Below are positions 38,201 through 48,042 of a DNA stretch of 64,000 nt, piece by piece. Source of the DNA: Xiphophorus maculatus. Its lineage: Eukaryota > Chordata > Actinopteri > Cyprinodontiformes > Poeciliidae. Each line of letters opens with the position of its first letter. Positions within the stretch are counted from its first letter, which is position 1. The stretch spans positions 15,482,501 to 15,546,500 of the forward strand of contig NC_036447.1 in NCBI RefSeq assembly GCF_002775205.1. The letters run 5' to 3'. The position numbers and the translations under genes are program-made. Below the pieces are notes generated by a model. It did no database searches and was not told the origin of the DNA. It saw only the letters and a list, made by a program, of their open reading frames with translations.

Positions 38201-40113
38201 ACACCTGTTTATCACCTGTTGATTGGCTGTTCCCACAAACAGCCAATCAAGAGGCAGCAAGTGAATACAGGGGAAGACGACTTCCTGAAGTTCAAATTGA
38301 TGAGCAAAACATTGGTTTTTACTGCGTTTTCTTGGTGTAAATATTTCTGAAACATCTGATAACACATGACCATCACACTCAATTATTGGTTGGATTTTAT
38401 AAAAATATTCAGAAATCTTCAGTTGCATGTACAAGAATGCCATGCTGAAGTCAGAGGAGAGCAGGGAGACTGGTTCCACATGACAGAAAGGCAAGTGTAG
38501 CGCCACTCGTTACAAATAACAATATGAGGAATAGCTGCTCTGAACATACCTGAGGTCAAACTTTCAACCAGATGGGCTGAAGCAAAATATTATACTGAAG
38601 GCCACACCTGTCAGACTCTTGTATTTACAGGAAAACCCTATTTTTTCCCCAAAACTACAGTTTTCTGTATCTGCAGGAAACTGAGGGTAGATTCCACAAT
38701 TGTTCATCATAATTGAACTGAAAAACATTGCTTGGTCCAAAGAAATTTGAGTGCAGCTGCCACATTTAGATGGTGGAGTCCTCTTGTGGCATAAAAAAAT
38801 GAAATAATGGATCCATTCTGCCTTATATCAATGCTTCGAGCTGCTGGTGGTGATGTAATGGTGTGGTTGGTTTCTTGGCACACTTTAGCTTTTTAGTACC
38901 AGTTGAGCCCAACAAACTTGTTGAAGTCCCTTTACGAACACAAAGTCTCCAACTTTTGATCCCTACTTCCAGCAGTGTTATGTCTTTCAAAGCTAAAATC
39001 AAACTAAACTAGTTTCTTGAAAATAATGAGTTCTCTGTACTCCAAAATGCCTCCACAATCACCAGTTTCACAAATCTGATCCTTTGAGATGTGGAGAGAT
39101 GAGAAGATTGTAGCATGGATTTTAGTGATGCCACTATGTCCATATGTCAATATGGACTAAAATTCCTGAGGAATGTTAATGACACCATATTGAGGCAATG
39201 CCATGAAGAATTAAAGCAGAGCTGAAGGAAAGACAGGATCTAACCCAGTACTAGTAACGCAATCCTAATAATGTGGCCAGTGGGTTAGGAATAAAACAGC
39301 ATGGCACTATTATTAAGCTTCACATTAAGCTTCTTTATAAAAAAATCTCACTTCTTATCAGCAATTGAATAAAATAATTCAACAATTAACTTTTATTAAA
39401 GCAAAATTTTCAATATAGACAAAACACCATTGGAAGTAGGACCTTAAGCAAACTGTATGATATGAATGTTAACAAGTGTGAGATGTCTGATTATTATCAT
39501 GAGCATTCAAATGTTGCCAACCTTGATGAACAGGGAAACCATAGAGTTTCCATCAGACCCTTTGTTTGAGGGTTTGTGAAACTCCAAGTCAAAGTACAGC
39601 TTACACACCGCCCCCTCTGGTATCACCTCATAACAATGCATCAAGGACTGCGGGTACACCCTAGAAAATGTAGAGGTATAAACGGTCATTTAAGATTTTA
39701 GTTAGGTAAAAAAAAGTCAAAAACAACAGAAAGTCAGTAGCAAAAACATTTATGTATATTACCTGTAATAATGCCACAGCTCGCTGTAACTTGTGACCAG
39801 GTAAATCCTTTGACCCAACGAAGCTTTTTCTTTTTCAAGTGCAAAGACATGAACAGCCTGTAAATCAAACAAATGACACGCGTCAGCTGCTTCCGCTCCA
39901 CACACAGAGTAAACTACATGTTGCTCGTTAAAGAGGTACCTCTTTGCAGCTGTGAGCGAAGCTGATGGCCAGGTTTTGTCGAGGGAAGAGTTTCCAGACA
40001 GAGGAGGGCTGGTACGGCCACAGCCGAGGTTTGTATGGCGTCGTCAAGGGGTTCTGCTGAAACGACTGAGCCAGGCGCTCCACCTTCTTCAGCCTCTCAC
40101 CCCACCTGCTCAT
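35222..40113 (-). CDS. primpol: PrimPol, DNA primase-polymerase
   Basis: PrimPol reprimes stalled replication forks in nucleus and mitochondria. Thirteen coding exons on the minus strand: 39940-40113, 39763-39857, 39522-39660, 37990-38137, 37810-37906, 37605-37729, 36862-37024, 36663-36760, 36302-36388, 35854-35962, 35695-35771, 35538-35584 and 35222-35440, giving 525 residues against 560 in human. The catalytic DxE is Asp114/Glu116 (LYFDLEF), SxH is Ser167/His169 and the third metal ligand is probably Asp258 (LFVDLG). Three of these share the human numbering. The zinc finger is complete: Cys399, His406 (RWCENVSRFH), Cys426 and Cys431 (KCHDPDC). The acidic C-terminus ends in EIPDELLLTC, the RPA-binding motif. 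The donor after the fifth exon (GTCCGT) is weak. Most of the length difference from human lies in the acidic tail. Confidence 0.97.
38177..39286 (+). mobile_element. Old full-length Tc1-like element in a primpol intron
   Basis: Both ends are present as inverted copies: GGGGCCACTTTATTAGATAC at the left, and the right end reads CTAATAATGTGGCCAGTGGG. Between them the whole 1.1-kb element can be followed: 'gatggtggagtcc', 'atggatccattctgccttat', 'gatgtaatggtgtgg', 'ttcttggcacacttta', 'cagatgggct' and 'ctaacccagtactagta'. It is a well-known fish Tc1 family. The coding region is full of stops and small indels, so it is dead and old. Confidence 0.9.
38219..38250. repeat. 13-bp perfect hairpin in the Tc1 left end
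   Basis: TTGATTGGCTGTT (38219-38231) pairs with AACAGCCAATCAA (38238-38250) across a 6-base loop. It lies just inside the transposon's left end and contains an inverted pair of CCAAT boxes. Confidence 0.8.
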
Positions 40114-40839
40114 CCTTAGGTCCTGCTAACCACTTATATGCAATTCAATGAAAAAAGAGATGTTGCACAATTTTCTGTTCTAACAGGATAATCCCAAAAT
40201 AAGAAGAAAACAGAGTTTGGACGGAAATGCTAAGTGTTGATAAACAATGACAATGTATGGCTTTGGTGAGTTAACATGTAACATTTTAAATGTGTAAAAC
40301 TGATTTTCCTTCAGTGAGAAAATTCAGTTTTTACTTTTTAAAATGAGACTTTTAAAAACTTTGATCCTATCCTCTACTTTAATAGCTAATGATAAGACAG
40401 CAGCAAGACTAAAAGAAGTTTCTCAGATTAGACTTTTTTTTTATCATTTAGCCTTTTTTGCAGGATTTACGAAGAAAAGTATTCATATTCCTTATAGACC
40501 AACACTACGGAGTGCATATTTGTGAAGAAGTAAATGGTAAATGTTTTTTTTCTTTTACAAATAAAAATCTACAGAGTGCTGAATTAATTTATATTCACAC
40601 CCTTTTACTTTCACTCCCTACAATAAAACCCAGTGCAACTTTTTACAATCAAAGGGACTCAATTAGTATAGACCATCTGTGAGTAATTTCATAAACCCAG
40701 TTGATCAGTGAAGGTCTCAAAAGGAACTCATATTGAAGCATCATGTTGCACTATATTAAATGACTTGTAAATTAAGTATTCATTCATTCATTAAAATAAA
40801 GTACATTCTGGCCATTAAACATTTTTCGTGAAAATGAAT
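40114..40839. other. primpol 5' flank or leader intron
   Basis: AT-rich sequence with no supported gene. If the promoter near 41.6 kb is primpol's, this is its first intron. Confidence 0.35.
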
Positions 40840-41255
40840 TCTATTAGAAATGGCAACAAAAAAAAGCAAAAATTGGCTTTTAGGATTGTAAAGGTTGCAG
40901 ATCTCTTCCTGCTCACCTTCCAGCAGGACAATAACCATAAACATACAGACAGAGCAACAATTATGATGTCAAAGCTTATTCATGTGTTAGAAAAGCCCAG
41001 TTAACGTTAAAACCTACATCTATTTGAGAATCAAAGACTGAAGTCCCATCCAACCTCACTGAGCTTTAACGTTTTGCCAAGAAGAATGGGCAAAGATATC
41101 AGTCTTTATGTGCAATAATGATGGGAATCTCACCAAAACACTTGCAGCTGTGATTGCAGCAAAGTGAAGGTTTTATAATAAACATTGGATCAACATGTAA
41201 CTGTTTCCTTCTACTTCACTGAGCCGCATTACCTTGTAATAAAATATATCAAATA
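40840..41255 (+). mobile_element. Tc1-like 3' half
   Basis: 'ttccagcaggacaataacca' at about 40919 is the FQQDNDP motif. It is followed by 'cttattcatgtgttagaaaa', 'catctatttgagaatc', 'ccaagaagaatgggcaaaga' and 'acttgcagctgtgattgcag', in the same order as the transposase 3' half of the common fish Tc1 family. The 5' half is missing. Confidence 0.8.
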
Positions 41256-41560
41256 TGACGTAATATTGAATAAAGCAACAGAGAAGAATGTAGCATAAAC
41301 TAAAAATGGTTCAGACACGTTGTTTTTTCCTATTTAAGGTAAATTTCAAGCAGAACTAAACCTACATTTTGGTTGAATTAGATTTGGGGTTGGAAAAGTA
41401 AAAATAAATAAAACTGAAGCCTCAAGAAGAAAAACTTTCCTCTCAGGAAGTAGTAATAAATCAACTTGTTAGCTTCAATAGTTTACAGTTTACAGACTCC
41501 GCTCCTAGTAGCTCGGTTTCTTACATTAACGCTATATTTACGAAAAAATGTCCACCTGTT
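41256..41560. other. Non-coding spacer
   Basis: No gene or element recognised. Confidence 0.35.
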
Positions 41561-41660
41561 TTCTCCGAGCCTCCTTCCAGCTGCTGTGTATAACTCGGCG
41601 TAAACAGAAGTTTCTGTTTTGGCGCTTCACAAACCGGAAATGGGCTTTCTCAAGTCGCAT
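41561..41660 (-). promoter_or_regulatory. Candidate primpol promoter
   Basis: A short less AT-rich block holds an E2F-like TTTGGCGC (41618-41625) and an ETS-like ACCGGAAA (41633-41640), both typical of promoters of replication genes. It lies 1.5 kb upstream of the primpol start codon. Assignment to primpol is inference. Confidence 0.35.
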
Positions 41661-42270
41661 GATTTAGCTGCAAATATACAACTCAAGTTTCAATCGTAAG
41701 TTCAACATTATCATCTCTTATAATGCCACTAACAGTCTTAAAATTAACAAATTGTATAAAGTTGTATGTTATTCGTTAGTCCAACGTAACCATAACTGTG
41801 TACACCCCCCCTCTCACATACAACTTATGGTTTCGTTCACTAATACGTTTCCGGTGGAGCTTTTCAAAGTAAAAGCAACTCTAAAATTGATTTCTAACGT
41901 TGATCTTGATATCAGCAATTTCGAAAATGTTAGTTTAAAAAGTTTTTGTTGCATTTCATGGACATTGTTGTCCAACATTGTGCGATAAAAATATATTTCT
42001 GGGAAGACGAAAAACAAGTCCAAATTGAGGTTTTCAGCATTAGTCCTGACACCTCTGAAAAATATATGTAAAAAGCATTAAATTAAATTAATCTTGTACT
42101 GCAGAGATGTAGTCTCATACCTAAGAATTGAAAAGCAAAGTTTAAATTTTGGTCATGACATTTATCCTCTGTGAGCCCAAACAAAGAGAAGATATGCCTT
42201 TCAAATAATTTGGGCTAATGTGTGTTGATTTTCATCATAAGGAAATCTTGGCAACAAAAGTACCTAGATT

Positions 42271-42274
<4 letters not shown>
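41661..42274. other. Non-coding spacer
   Basis: AT-rich, no gene seen. Confidence 0.35.
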
Positions 42275-42332
<58 letters not shown>

Positions 42333-42364
42333 CATACATACATACATACATACGTATATATATC
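42275..42364. repeat. (TA)n and (CATA)n microsatellite
   Basis: About 27 TA units (42275-42328) run into six CATA units and a short TA tail. The alternating Tyr-Ile frames over it are artefacts. Confidence 0.97.
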
Positions 42365-42989
42365 CAGAAAAATTATAAAAACAATTGGGAAGATGGTCAA
42401 TGCACAACATGATGAAGAAGAATAACTAATGCTTCAAAGTTCACTGAGAGTAGAGACAAAAAGTGGGATGGCTGTTCTTGCTGTCAAAACATCTGGACAT
42501 GTTTATGCTCATTTTGTTCCAATAAACTTGGCATAGATGTCATAGCAGGGTGTAGTCAGCTCTGTAGTTCCCTTCTGTTTGCGTTAGACTGCTGTACAGT
42601 GCTGTAGATGAACATGTTGTTATAACTTTGTGCCCTAAAAGGAAAAAAAGAAAGAAAGGAAAGTTCATGAGAGCGCTCAAATTCTTTCCTGAGAGTTGAC
42701 CAATAACTACACAGAAATTTTCCCCTTGGTAGTCGGGTTTCCTTGCACAGGAAAGAGTGGGGAGTTGCATCAGTAGATAAGTATTCTCACAGCTCTGCAG
42801 AAATCAATCCCTCCACTGCAGTGTAATGTTCATGGGCAGATCCTTATGAGATAGCCTTGAATCTTTCTTGTACTTTCTTCAGGTTTGTCTCTTTGTACAG
42901 TTATCTGCAGCCTGCAAGGCGAAGATCAGATTTAGGAGGATTTGTAGCTCATCAGAATATAGTAGTTGAGCAATAATCCTGATCGTGTG
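42365..42989. other. Spacer upstream of the first ART-like gene
   Basis: No gene seen. The last 25 bases resemble the flank just before the second copy (near 46970-46996), so the older duplication unit probably began here or earlier. Confidence 0.35.
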
Positions 42990-44040
42990 TATAGTCTGGA
43001 CTGAGTAAAGAGACTTTTCCTTCTGTTAAAGCAGTTTGAAGAATAGGACTCTAACATGTTTGGCAGGGGAAAATTGCTTTTGGACGCATTCATATTCTCA
43101 TTTTTCTTCAGCCAAGTAAGTATTTTTTGTCTCTTTCAGGAAACATTTAAAGCAGTCATAGCAGTAAAAGTCTTTCATCCTGTGATCATTGATTTGAAAG
43201 GTTTCCCTGAGTGATGTCAAACTGTTGGATCCATCCTCACCTGTTATTGACGACCAGTATGATGGATGTCGTAAAGAAGCCATGGAGAAGTTTACTCCTG
43301 ATCTATTAAAAGAAGAGCTTGGCAAAAGTGAGAAACTGCAGAAAGCCTGGAAAAAATGGGAAGCTTGGAGAACAATTAGTAACTGTACCTCACAGATTCC
43401 TGGTGGTACTGAAGACCACACTTCTGCCCTCTCCATCTATCACTATGGAGATACAAAGTTTTTAAATGAGCTGAACAATGCAGTGGAGACAATGATGGTG
43501 AATGTGACCACGTATGAAAAGGACTTCCATTTCAAGGCTCTTCATTTCCTGCTGATGGATTCCATGATGTTGCTGAAGCCAAAGGAGTGCAGGGAGGTAT
43601 ATTTCACCAAAGGATTTAAAGGAAAAGCACCAGAAATAAACTCCAAAGTGAGGTTAGCAAGTTTCACAGTTGTCGACTCAGATTTAGATTTTACAGATCT
43701 GTACGACGTAACCATTCTTAAAATAAAAACTTGCTTTTATGTCAACCTGGGGGACCAACTTTGTCTGAAAAAGATTGGTGAAATACTCCTATCTCCAGCT
43801 GAAGTCTTCACTGTGGCGAGAATAGACAAAAAGACTGCAAATGAGGAAGATTACACAGAAGTTGTTTTGAGCCATTCTGATCTGCAAAGCAACCACAACT
43901 GTGTCATGTTTTCAAGGTAAGACACATTGAGTTTTCATCAAAGTCCAACATTTAACTGAAGTCCATTTTTCACAAATATTCACATTAGAACTATAGGAAA
44001 ACCTCTGATTCTTCGATGAACTCTTTTCATCAGAAAAGAG
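42990..44040. repeat. Near-identical duplicated tract, copy 1
   Basis: It matches 46996-48042 at about 97 percent by eye, with a constant offset of 4004 bases over the coding part. It spans the 5' flank, exon 1, intron 1, exon 2 and about 120 bases of intron 2. Similarity drops sharply at both edges. Confidence 0.9.
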
Positions 44041-44454
44041 TTGTAAATGTGTTTTATAGAAGAATATTTATTTCAGGCACCTGTGTTTTTCAGTCATATG
44101 CATATAATGAATATTGAAAGCAATATATTATTTTAAGTGCACTGGTCGACCAGTGCACTTGCGATCCAATCACGTCTAATGTAGCTTGTGGTATAGACTC
44201 AAATGTTGCTTATTCTTCAAAAATCTCTATTGCCCTGGCTACAAAACAAGTGAGACAACAGAACGTGCTGCTACATTGTAAAACCTAACTTCTTTAAGCT
44301 TAATAGAAAACAAGGATTTTTGTAAATTTAAAATGACTTGTGACTTGTCTCTAACTCCATCTATTTTTATCTCTACAGGTCAGCAGCTGACATCTCCACC
44401 CATTTGTTCCTTCCTCTGCTTGTGGCATTTCCTTTATATTACACGTGTCTTTAA
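43056..44454 (+). CDS. Ecto-ADP-ribosyltransferase-like protein, copy 1
   Basis: The family transfers ADP-ribose from NAD to arginine on surface or secreted proteins. Exons 43056-43115, 43201-43916 and 44379-44454 give 283 residues. Exon 1 is a signal peptide (MFGRGKLLLDAFIFSFFFSQ). Exon 2 carries the ART fold: DDQYDGC near residue 36, FHFKALHFLL near 129, CREVYF at 149-155 and KTCFYV near 197. Exon 3 ends in a hydrophobic tail (STHLFLPLLVAFPLYYTC) like a GPI signal. The fold cysteines and two N-glycosylation sites (Asn81, Asn121) remain. Of the R-S-ExE signature, Arg is replaced (VYRG reads VYFTKG), the serine motif FxSSS reads FTVVDSD, and in ExE only the last Glu (GEILL, Glu214) is left. 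It is probably inactive as a transferase. The exon 2 acceptor at 43199-43200 has a weak pyrimidine tract; a better acceptor at 43139 would be out of frame. Confidence 0.88.
44135..44160. repeat. 26-bp perfect palindrome
   Basis: AAGTGCACTGGTC followed directly by its reverse complement GACCAGTGCACTT, with no spacer. It lies in intron 2 of ART copy 1, just past the end of the duplicated tract, and TTAA precedes it. It may be a transposon footprint. It is absent from copy 2. Confidence 0.9.
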
Positions 44455-44599
44455 GAAAGCAACCCAGACATCTCTGGAAGAGAAAAATAAAGTTCTGCTA
44501 ATTAAAGAAGGTCTGTTTAGTAACCATAGTCGTTTAGTAGAAATTTGTCATCTAGCACAACAATAATTCTCGGACATGATTATAATAGTAGACAAAAAA

Positions 44600-45450
44600 A
44601 AATGTTCATTACAGAATAAAAACATCTGAAGTTGTGTTTTCATCATTTGATAGTGGATGGAGGAATGTCACTATTCCTCCCTTCTTGTGATCATAAATCA
44701 AAACCATGTCAAAGCATGGTTCACATTTGATGACAGCTGAAAACATTGGAGAAAATAATTGATGCAAAATGGGAAATGTGATCACAATATATTTCAAATA
44801 TGGTAAAAAAAAAAAATCCACATGGGAAATGCCTGTAGGAAAATGTTGCATATGTGGAATGTTCCCCACCTGTTTCAAATATGAAAATGTTCCCATATGC
44901 GAATGCTGCACATATGGCTTTATTCATTTTTAACACATTTTTACTGTCACATGTGGAATTTTTGTCAACAAGCTTTGCATGTTTCTATGTAATATCATTT
45001 CAATATATAAAATATCTGCGAATGTTCCAACAAGTGAAATGCATGTTTTTCAAGTTATACATTTTGATAAAAACTATTTCGACTGTGCTTTTTGTCGCAT
45101 GTGAAATGTGTGCCAACATTTGCATGTTGATAGGTTGTGTGTTTGACTCCAGCTTTGCTCACAATTTGTTGAAGCATCTTTGAGCGAGACACATACCAAT
45201 CTGCAGACTGTTGTTTGAATGCATAACTGTTGCGACTGTGTTCAGATTGCACATTTTACAAGAAAAGCTATAGATTTTAGATGCCATGTGTGATTACACA
45301 TGAGCCTCACATGTAATTGCAGCGGTTTCACATGTGCTTCAGTTTCAGTATATGTTTCAGTATATGTTTTACATATTATACCGTCAAAATTCACCGAAAT
45401 TGCATTTGTCATGAGCATAACATGTATTTTTACATGTATCACATAGGGTA
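44600..45450. repeat. Zone rich in CACATG/CATGTG words, probable old repeat
   Basis: Variants of CACATGTG, CATATG and ATGTGGAA recur every 20-60 bases over about 850 bases, with no clear unit length or ends. It is missing from the matching part of ART copy 2, so it probably inserted into or expanded in copy 1. I cannot name the family. Confidence 0.45.
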
Positions 45451-46440
45451 GAGTGAGGCGAGTTTGTGCCAGTTTTTACTTGAAGCGACTTTAAAGCAAA
45501 ACTGCATCATCCAGCAGTTTTGAGCTAACATCATGCTAGCTACATAAACTCATAGTATACCCTGCAAAAGCAAGAAACATGTGAAAAATGTTTTCAAACT
45601 TGTCCTCAACGGTTCACACACAAAATCAAAAAACCTTAATCCTAACCCATAATATATATATATTTTTTTACTTGAATGTGTCTTCACCATTTGAATGAAG
45701 GTTATCTTTTTTTAGAATGAATAAAACAGCTGAGTCTTCGAAAATGAGAGGTCAAATGACCAATTACTCCCATGGTTTCCTAGAAACAAGGAATGGCACA
45801 ACTTCTCTGCTGTCGCAAATCATCCAACTCTCCCCTATTTCTCATAGTTAAATTTAATGCCAAATCCCCATGAGTAATCACATTCACATGGAAACTTTAT
45901 GTTTTTCTTTAGAAAAGATATATACATATATATTACTCTGCCTTTTTTATGCTGTGTATGCCTTTAGTGGGAAATCAGGAAATATTTAACTTCACCAAGG
46001 CTTCCTAGATGAAAAATAAAGAAAAAAAGGCTGATGAATGACCTTTCTCATACAGCAGGGGGTTGTTCTTCTGACAAAACAAAATAGTTATTTTTAGTTG
46101 AGGTTACTACAAGCACACACTATGCTTATTCCAGCGGAAACTGACTGCAAATGAGATGTGGAAGTAAAAGAAGAAGCAACTTGTTACAGAAAAGAGGAAT
46201 TTACCATTCCAGGCATGAACTTAAGGTCACTGAACCTATTTTCTTGGGTTCACTGAAGGAATGCATTTTTCTCTTGTGTCAGCTTAAAATGAAGCTTTTC
46301 ACATGGCTGTTATCTTGAGTTCTGAAGGAAAATTAAGCTGTAAACATCAGAACCAATAGTATTTTTGGTCACTGTTTACAGTGACCGCTAACATGAAGCC
46401 TCTGATGTAATGGAAATCTTCTTCTATTCTTGTTCTGTTT
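45451..46440. other. Spacer inside the older ART duplication unit
   Basis: No gene seen. A short palindrome at 46367-46386 has half-sites GGTCACTGT and ACAGTGACC two bases apart. Confidence 0.35.
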
Positions 46441-46525
46441 CCTCCTCTGTCAAGTAAACCATGTTGACTGTGTGAAATCGCTCAAAAATGAATAAAAGAT
46501 TTACTGAGATAGAACTGCTTTATTT
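46441..46525 (+). terminator. Old 3' end related to the ART copy 2 polyadenylation region
   Basis: The stretch with 'caagtaaacc' and AATAAA (46491-46496) aligns by eye with 'caagtaaagt' and AATAAA (49166-49171) behind copy 2, at perhaps 70 percent. It may be the true 3' end of copy 1, split from exon 3 by inserted DNA, or a relic of it. Confidence 0.45.
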
Positions 46526-46995
46526 ATTGCTTCAGACTCTGATATAAATGTTATATAATCTAATATGAATTGTGAAGGCATGTTGAATGTTCACTGAATA
46601 TCAACCCATTTACCTGGATGCTCTTGTTTTTGCTCATGAAGTTGCTGCTAGTCGTAGAGAGGATAATCATGGTGCTTTTTCATCTTTATGTTTCGATTGC
46701 AGCAATTGATACAAGTTTAATCACTCCAAAGTGAGCGAACAACATGCATTTTTGACAGTGCATACTTCCTTAGTGAGATAAATAGTTTCACTTCCTTAAG
46801 TAATGGCCTGCAGTTCATTAAAAAAAAAAGCTTTGAGAGTAAAAGCCACACCCTGGCAGCTTCCAATCCTTTGGTTTACCATTGCAGTGCTGTTTCTCTT
46901 TGATTAAAGAGAAAAGGGAGCTCTGCATTCTAGGAAAATTAGCTCAGATGTGCTACAAGCTGATTTGTTTTAGAAAATCTGAACCTGCTCGTGTA
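46526..46995. other. Spacer upstream of the second ART-like gene
   Basis: No gene seen. Confidence 0.35.
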
Positions 46996-48042
46996 CTGTC
47001 TGGACTGAGTAAAGAGACTTTTCCTTCTGTTAAAGCAGTTTGAAGAATAGGACTCTAACATGTTTGGCAGGGGAAAATTGCTTTTGGACGCATTCATATT
47101 CTCATTTTTCTTCAGCCAAGTAAGTATTTTTTGTCTCTTTCAGGAAACATTTAAAGCAGTCATATCAGTAAAAGTCTTTCATCCTGTGATCATTGATTTG
47201 AAAGGTTTCCCTGAGTGATGTCAAACTGTTGGATCCATCCTCACCTGTTATTGACGACCAGTATGATGGATGTCGTAAAGAAGCCATGGAGAAGTTTACT
47301 CCTGATCTATTAAAAGAAGAGCTTGGCAAAAGTGAGAAACTGCAGAAAGCCTGGAAAAAATGGGAAGCTCAGAGAACAAGTAATAACTGTACCTCACAGA
47401 TTCCTGGTGGGACTGAAGACCACACTTCTGCCCTCTCCATCTATCACTATGGAGATACAGAGTTTTTAAATGAGCTGAACAATGCAGTGGAGACAATGAT
47501 GGTGAATGTGACCACGTATGAAAAGGACTTCCATTTCAAGGCTCTTCATTTCCTGCTGATGGATTCCATGATGTTGCTGAAGCCAAAGGAGTGCAGAGAG
47601 GTATTTTTCACCAAAGGATTTAACGGAAAAGCACCAGAAATAAACTCCAAAGTGAGGTTAGCAAGTTTCACAGTTGTCGACTCAGATTTAAGCTTAGTAG
47701 ATTTGTACGACTTAACCATTCTTAAAATAAAAACTTGCTTCTATGTCAACCTGGAGGACCAACTTTGTCTGAGAAAGATTGGTGAAATACTCCTATCTCC
47801 AGCTGAAGTCTTCACTGTGGAGAGAATAGACAAAAAGACCACAGACGACGATGATTACACAGAAGTTGTTTTGAGCCATTCTGATCTGCAAAGCAACCAC
47901 AACTGTGTCATGTTTTTAAGGTAAGACACATTGAGTTTTCATCAAAGTCCAACATTTAACTGAAGTCCATTTTTCACAAATATTCACATTAGAACTATAG
48001 AAAAACCTCTGATTTCTCGATGAACTCTTTTCATCAGAAAAC
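46996..48042. repeat. Near-identical duplicated tract, copy 2
   Basis: Partner of 42990-44040. Exon 1 is identical to that of copy 1, and intron 1 differs by about one base. Confidence 0.9.

Noticed and set aside
42215-42425. Three long frames of alternating Tyr and Ile
   Set aside because: Translations of the TA/CATA microsatellite.
43140-43200. Better-looking acceptor at 43139 for ART exon 2
   Set aside because: It would put a stop in the coding frame before the conserved domain; the weaker acceptor at 43200 joins in phase in both copies.
44600-45450. Regular-looking repeated words as a CRISPR-like or satellite array
   Set aside because: Spacing is irregular, the words vary and this is vertebrate DNA; an old dispersed repeat is likelier.
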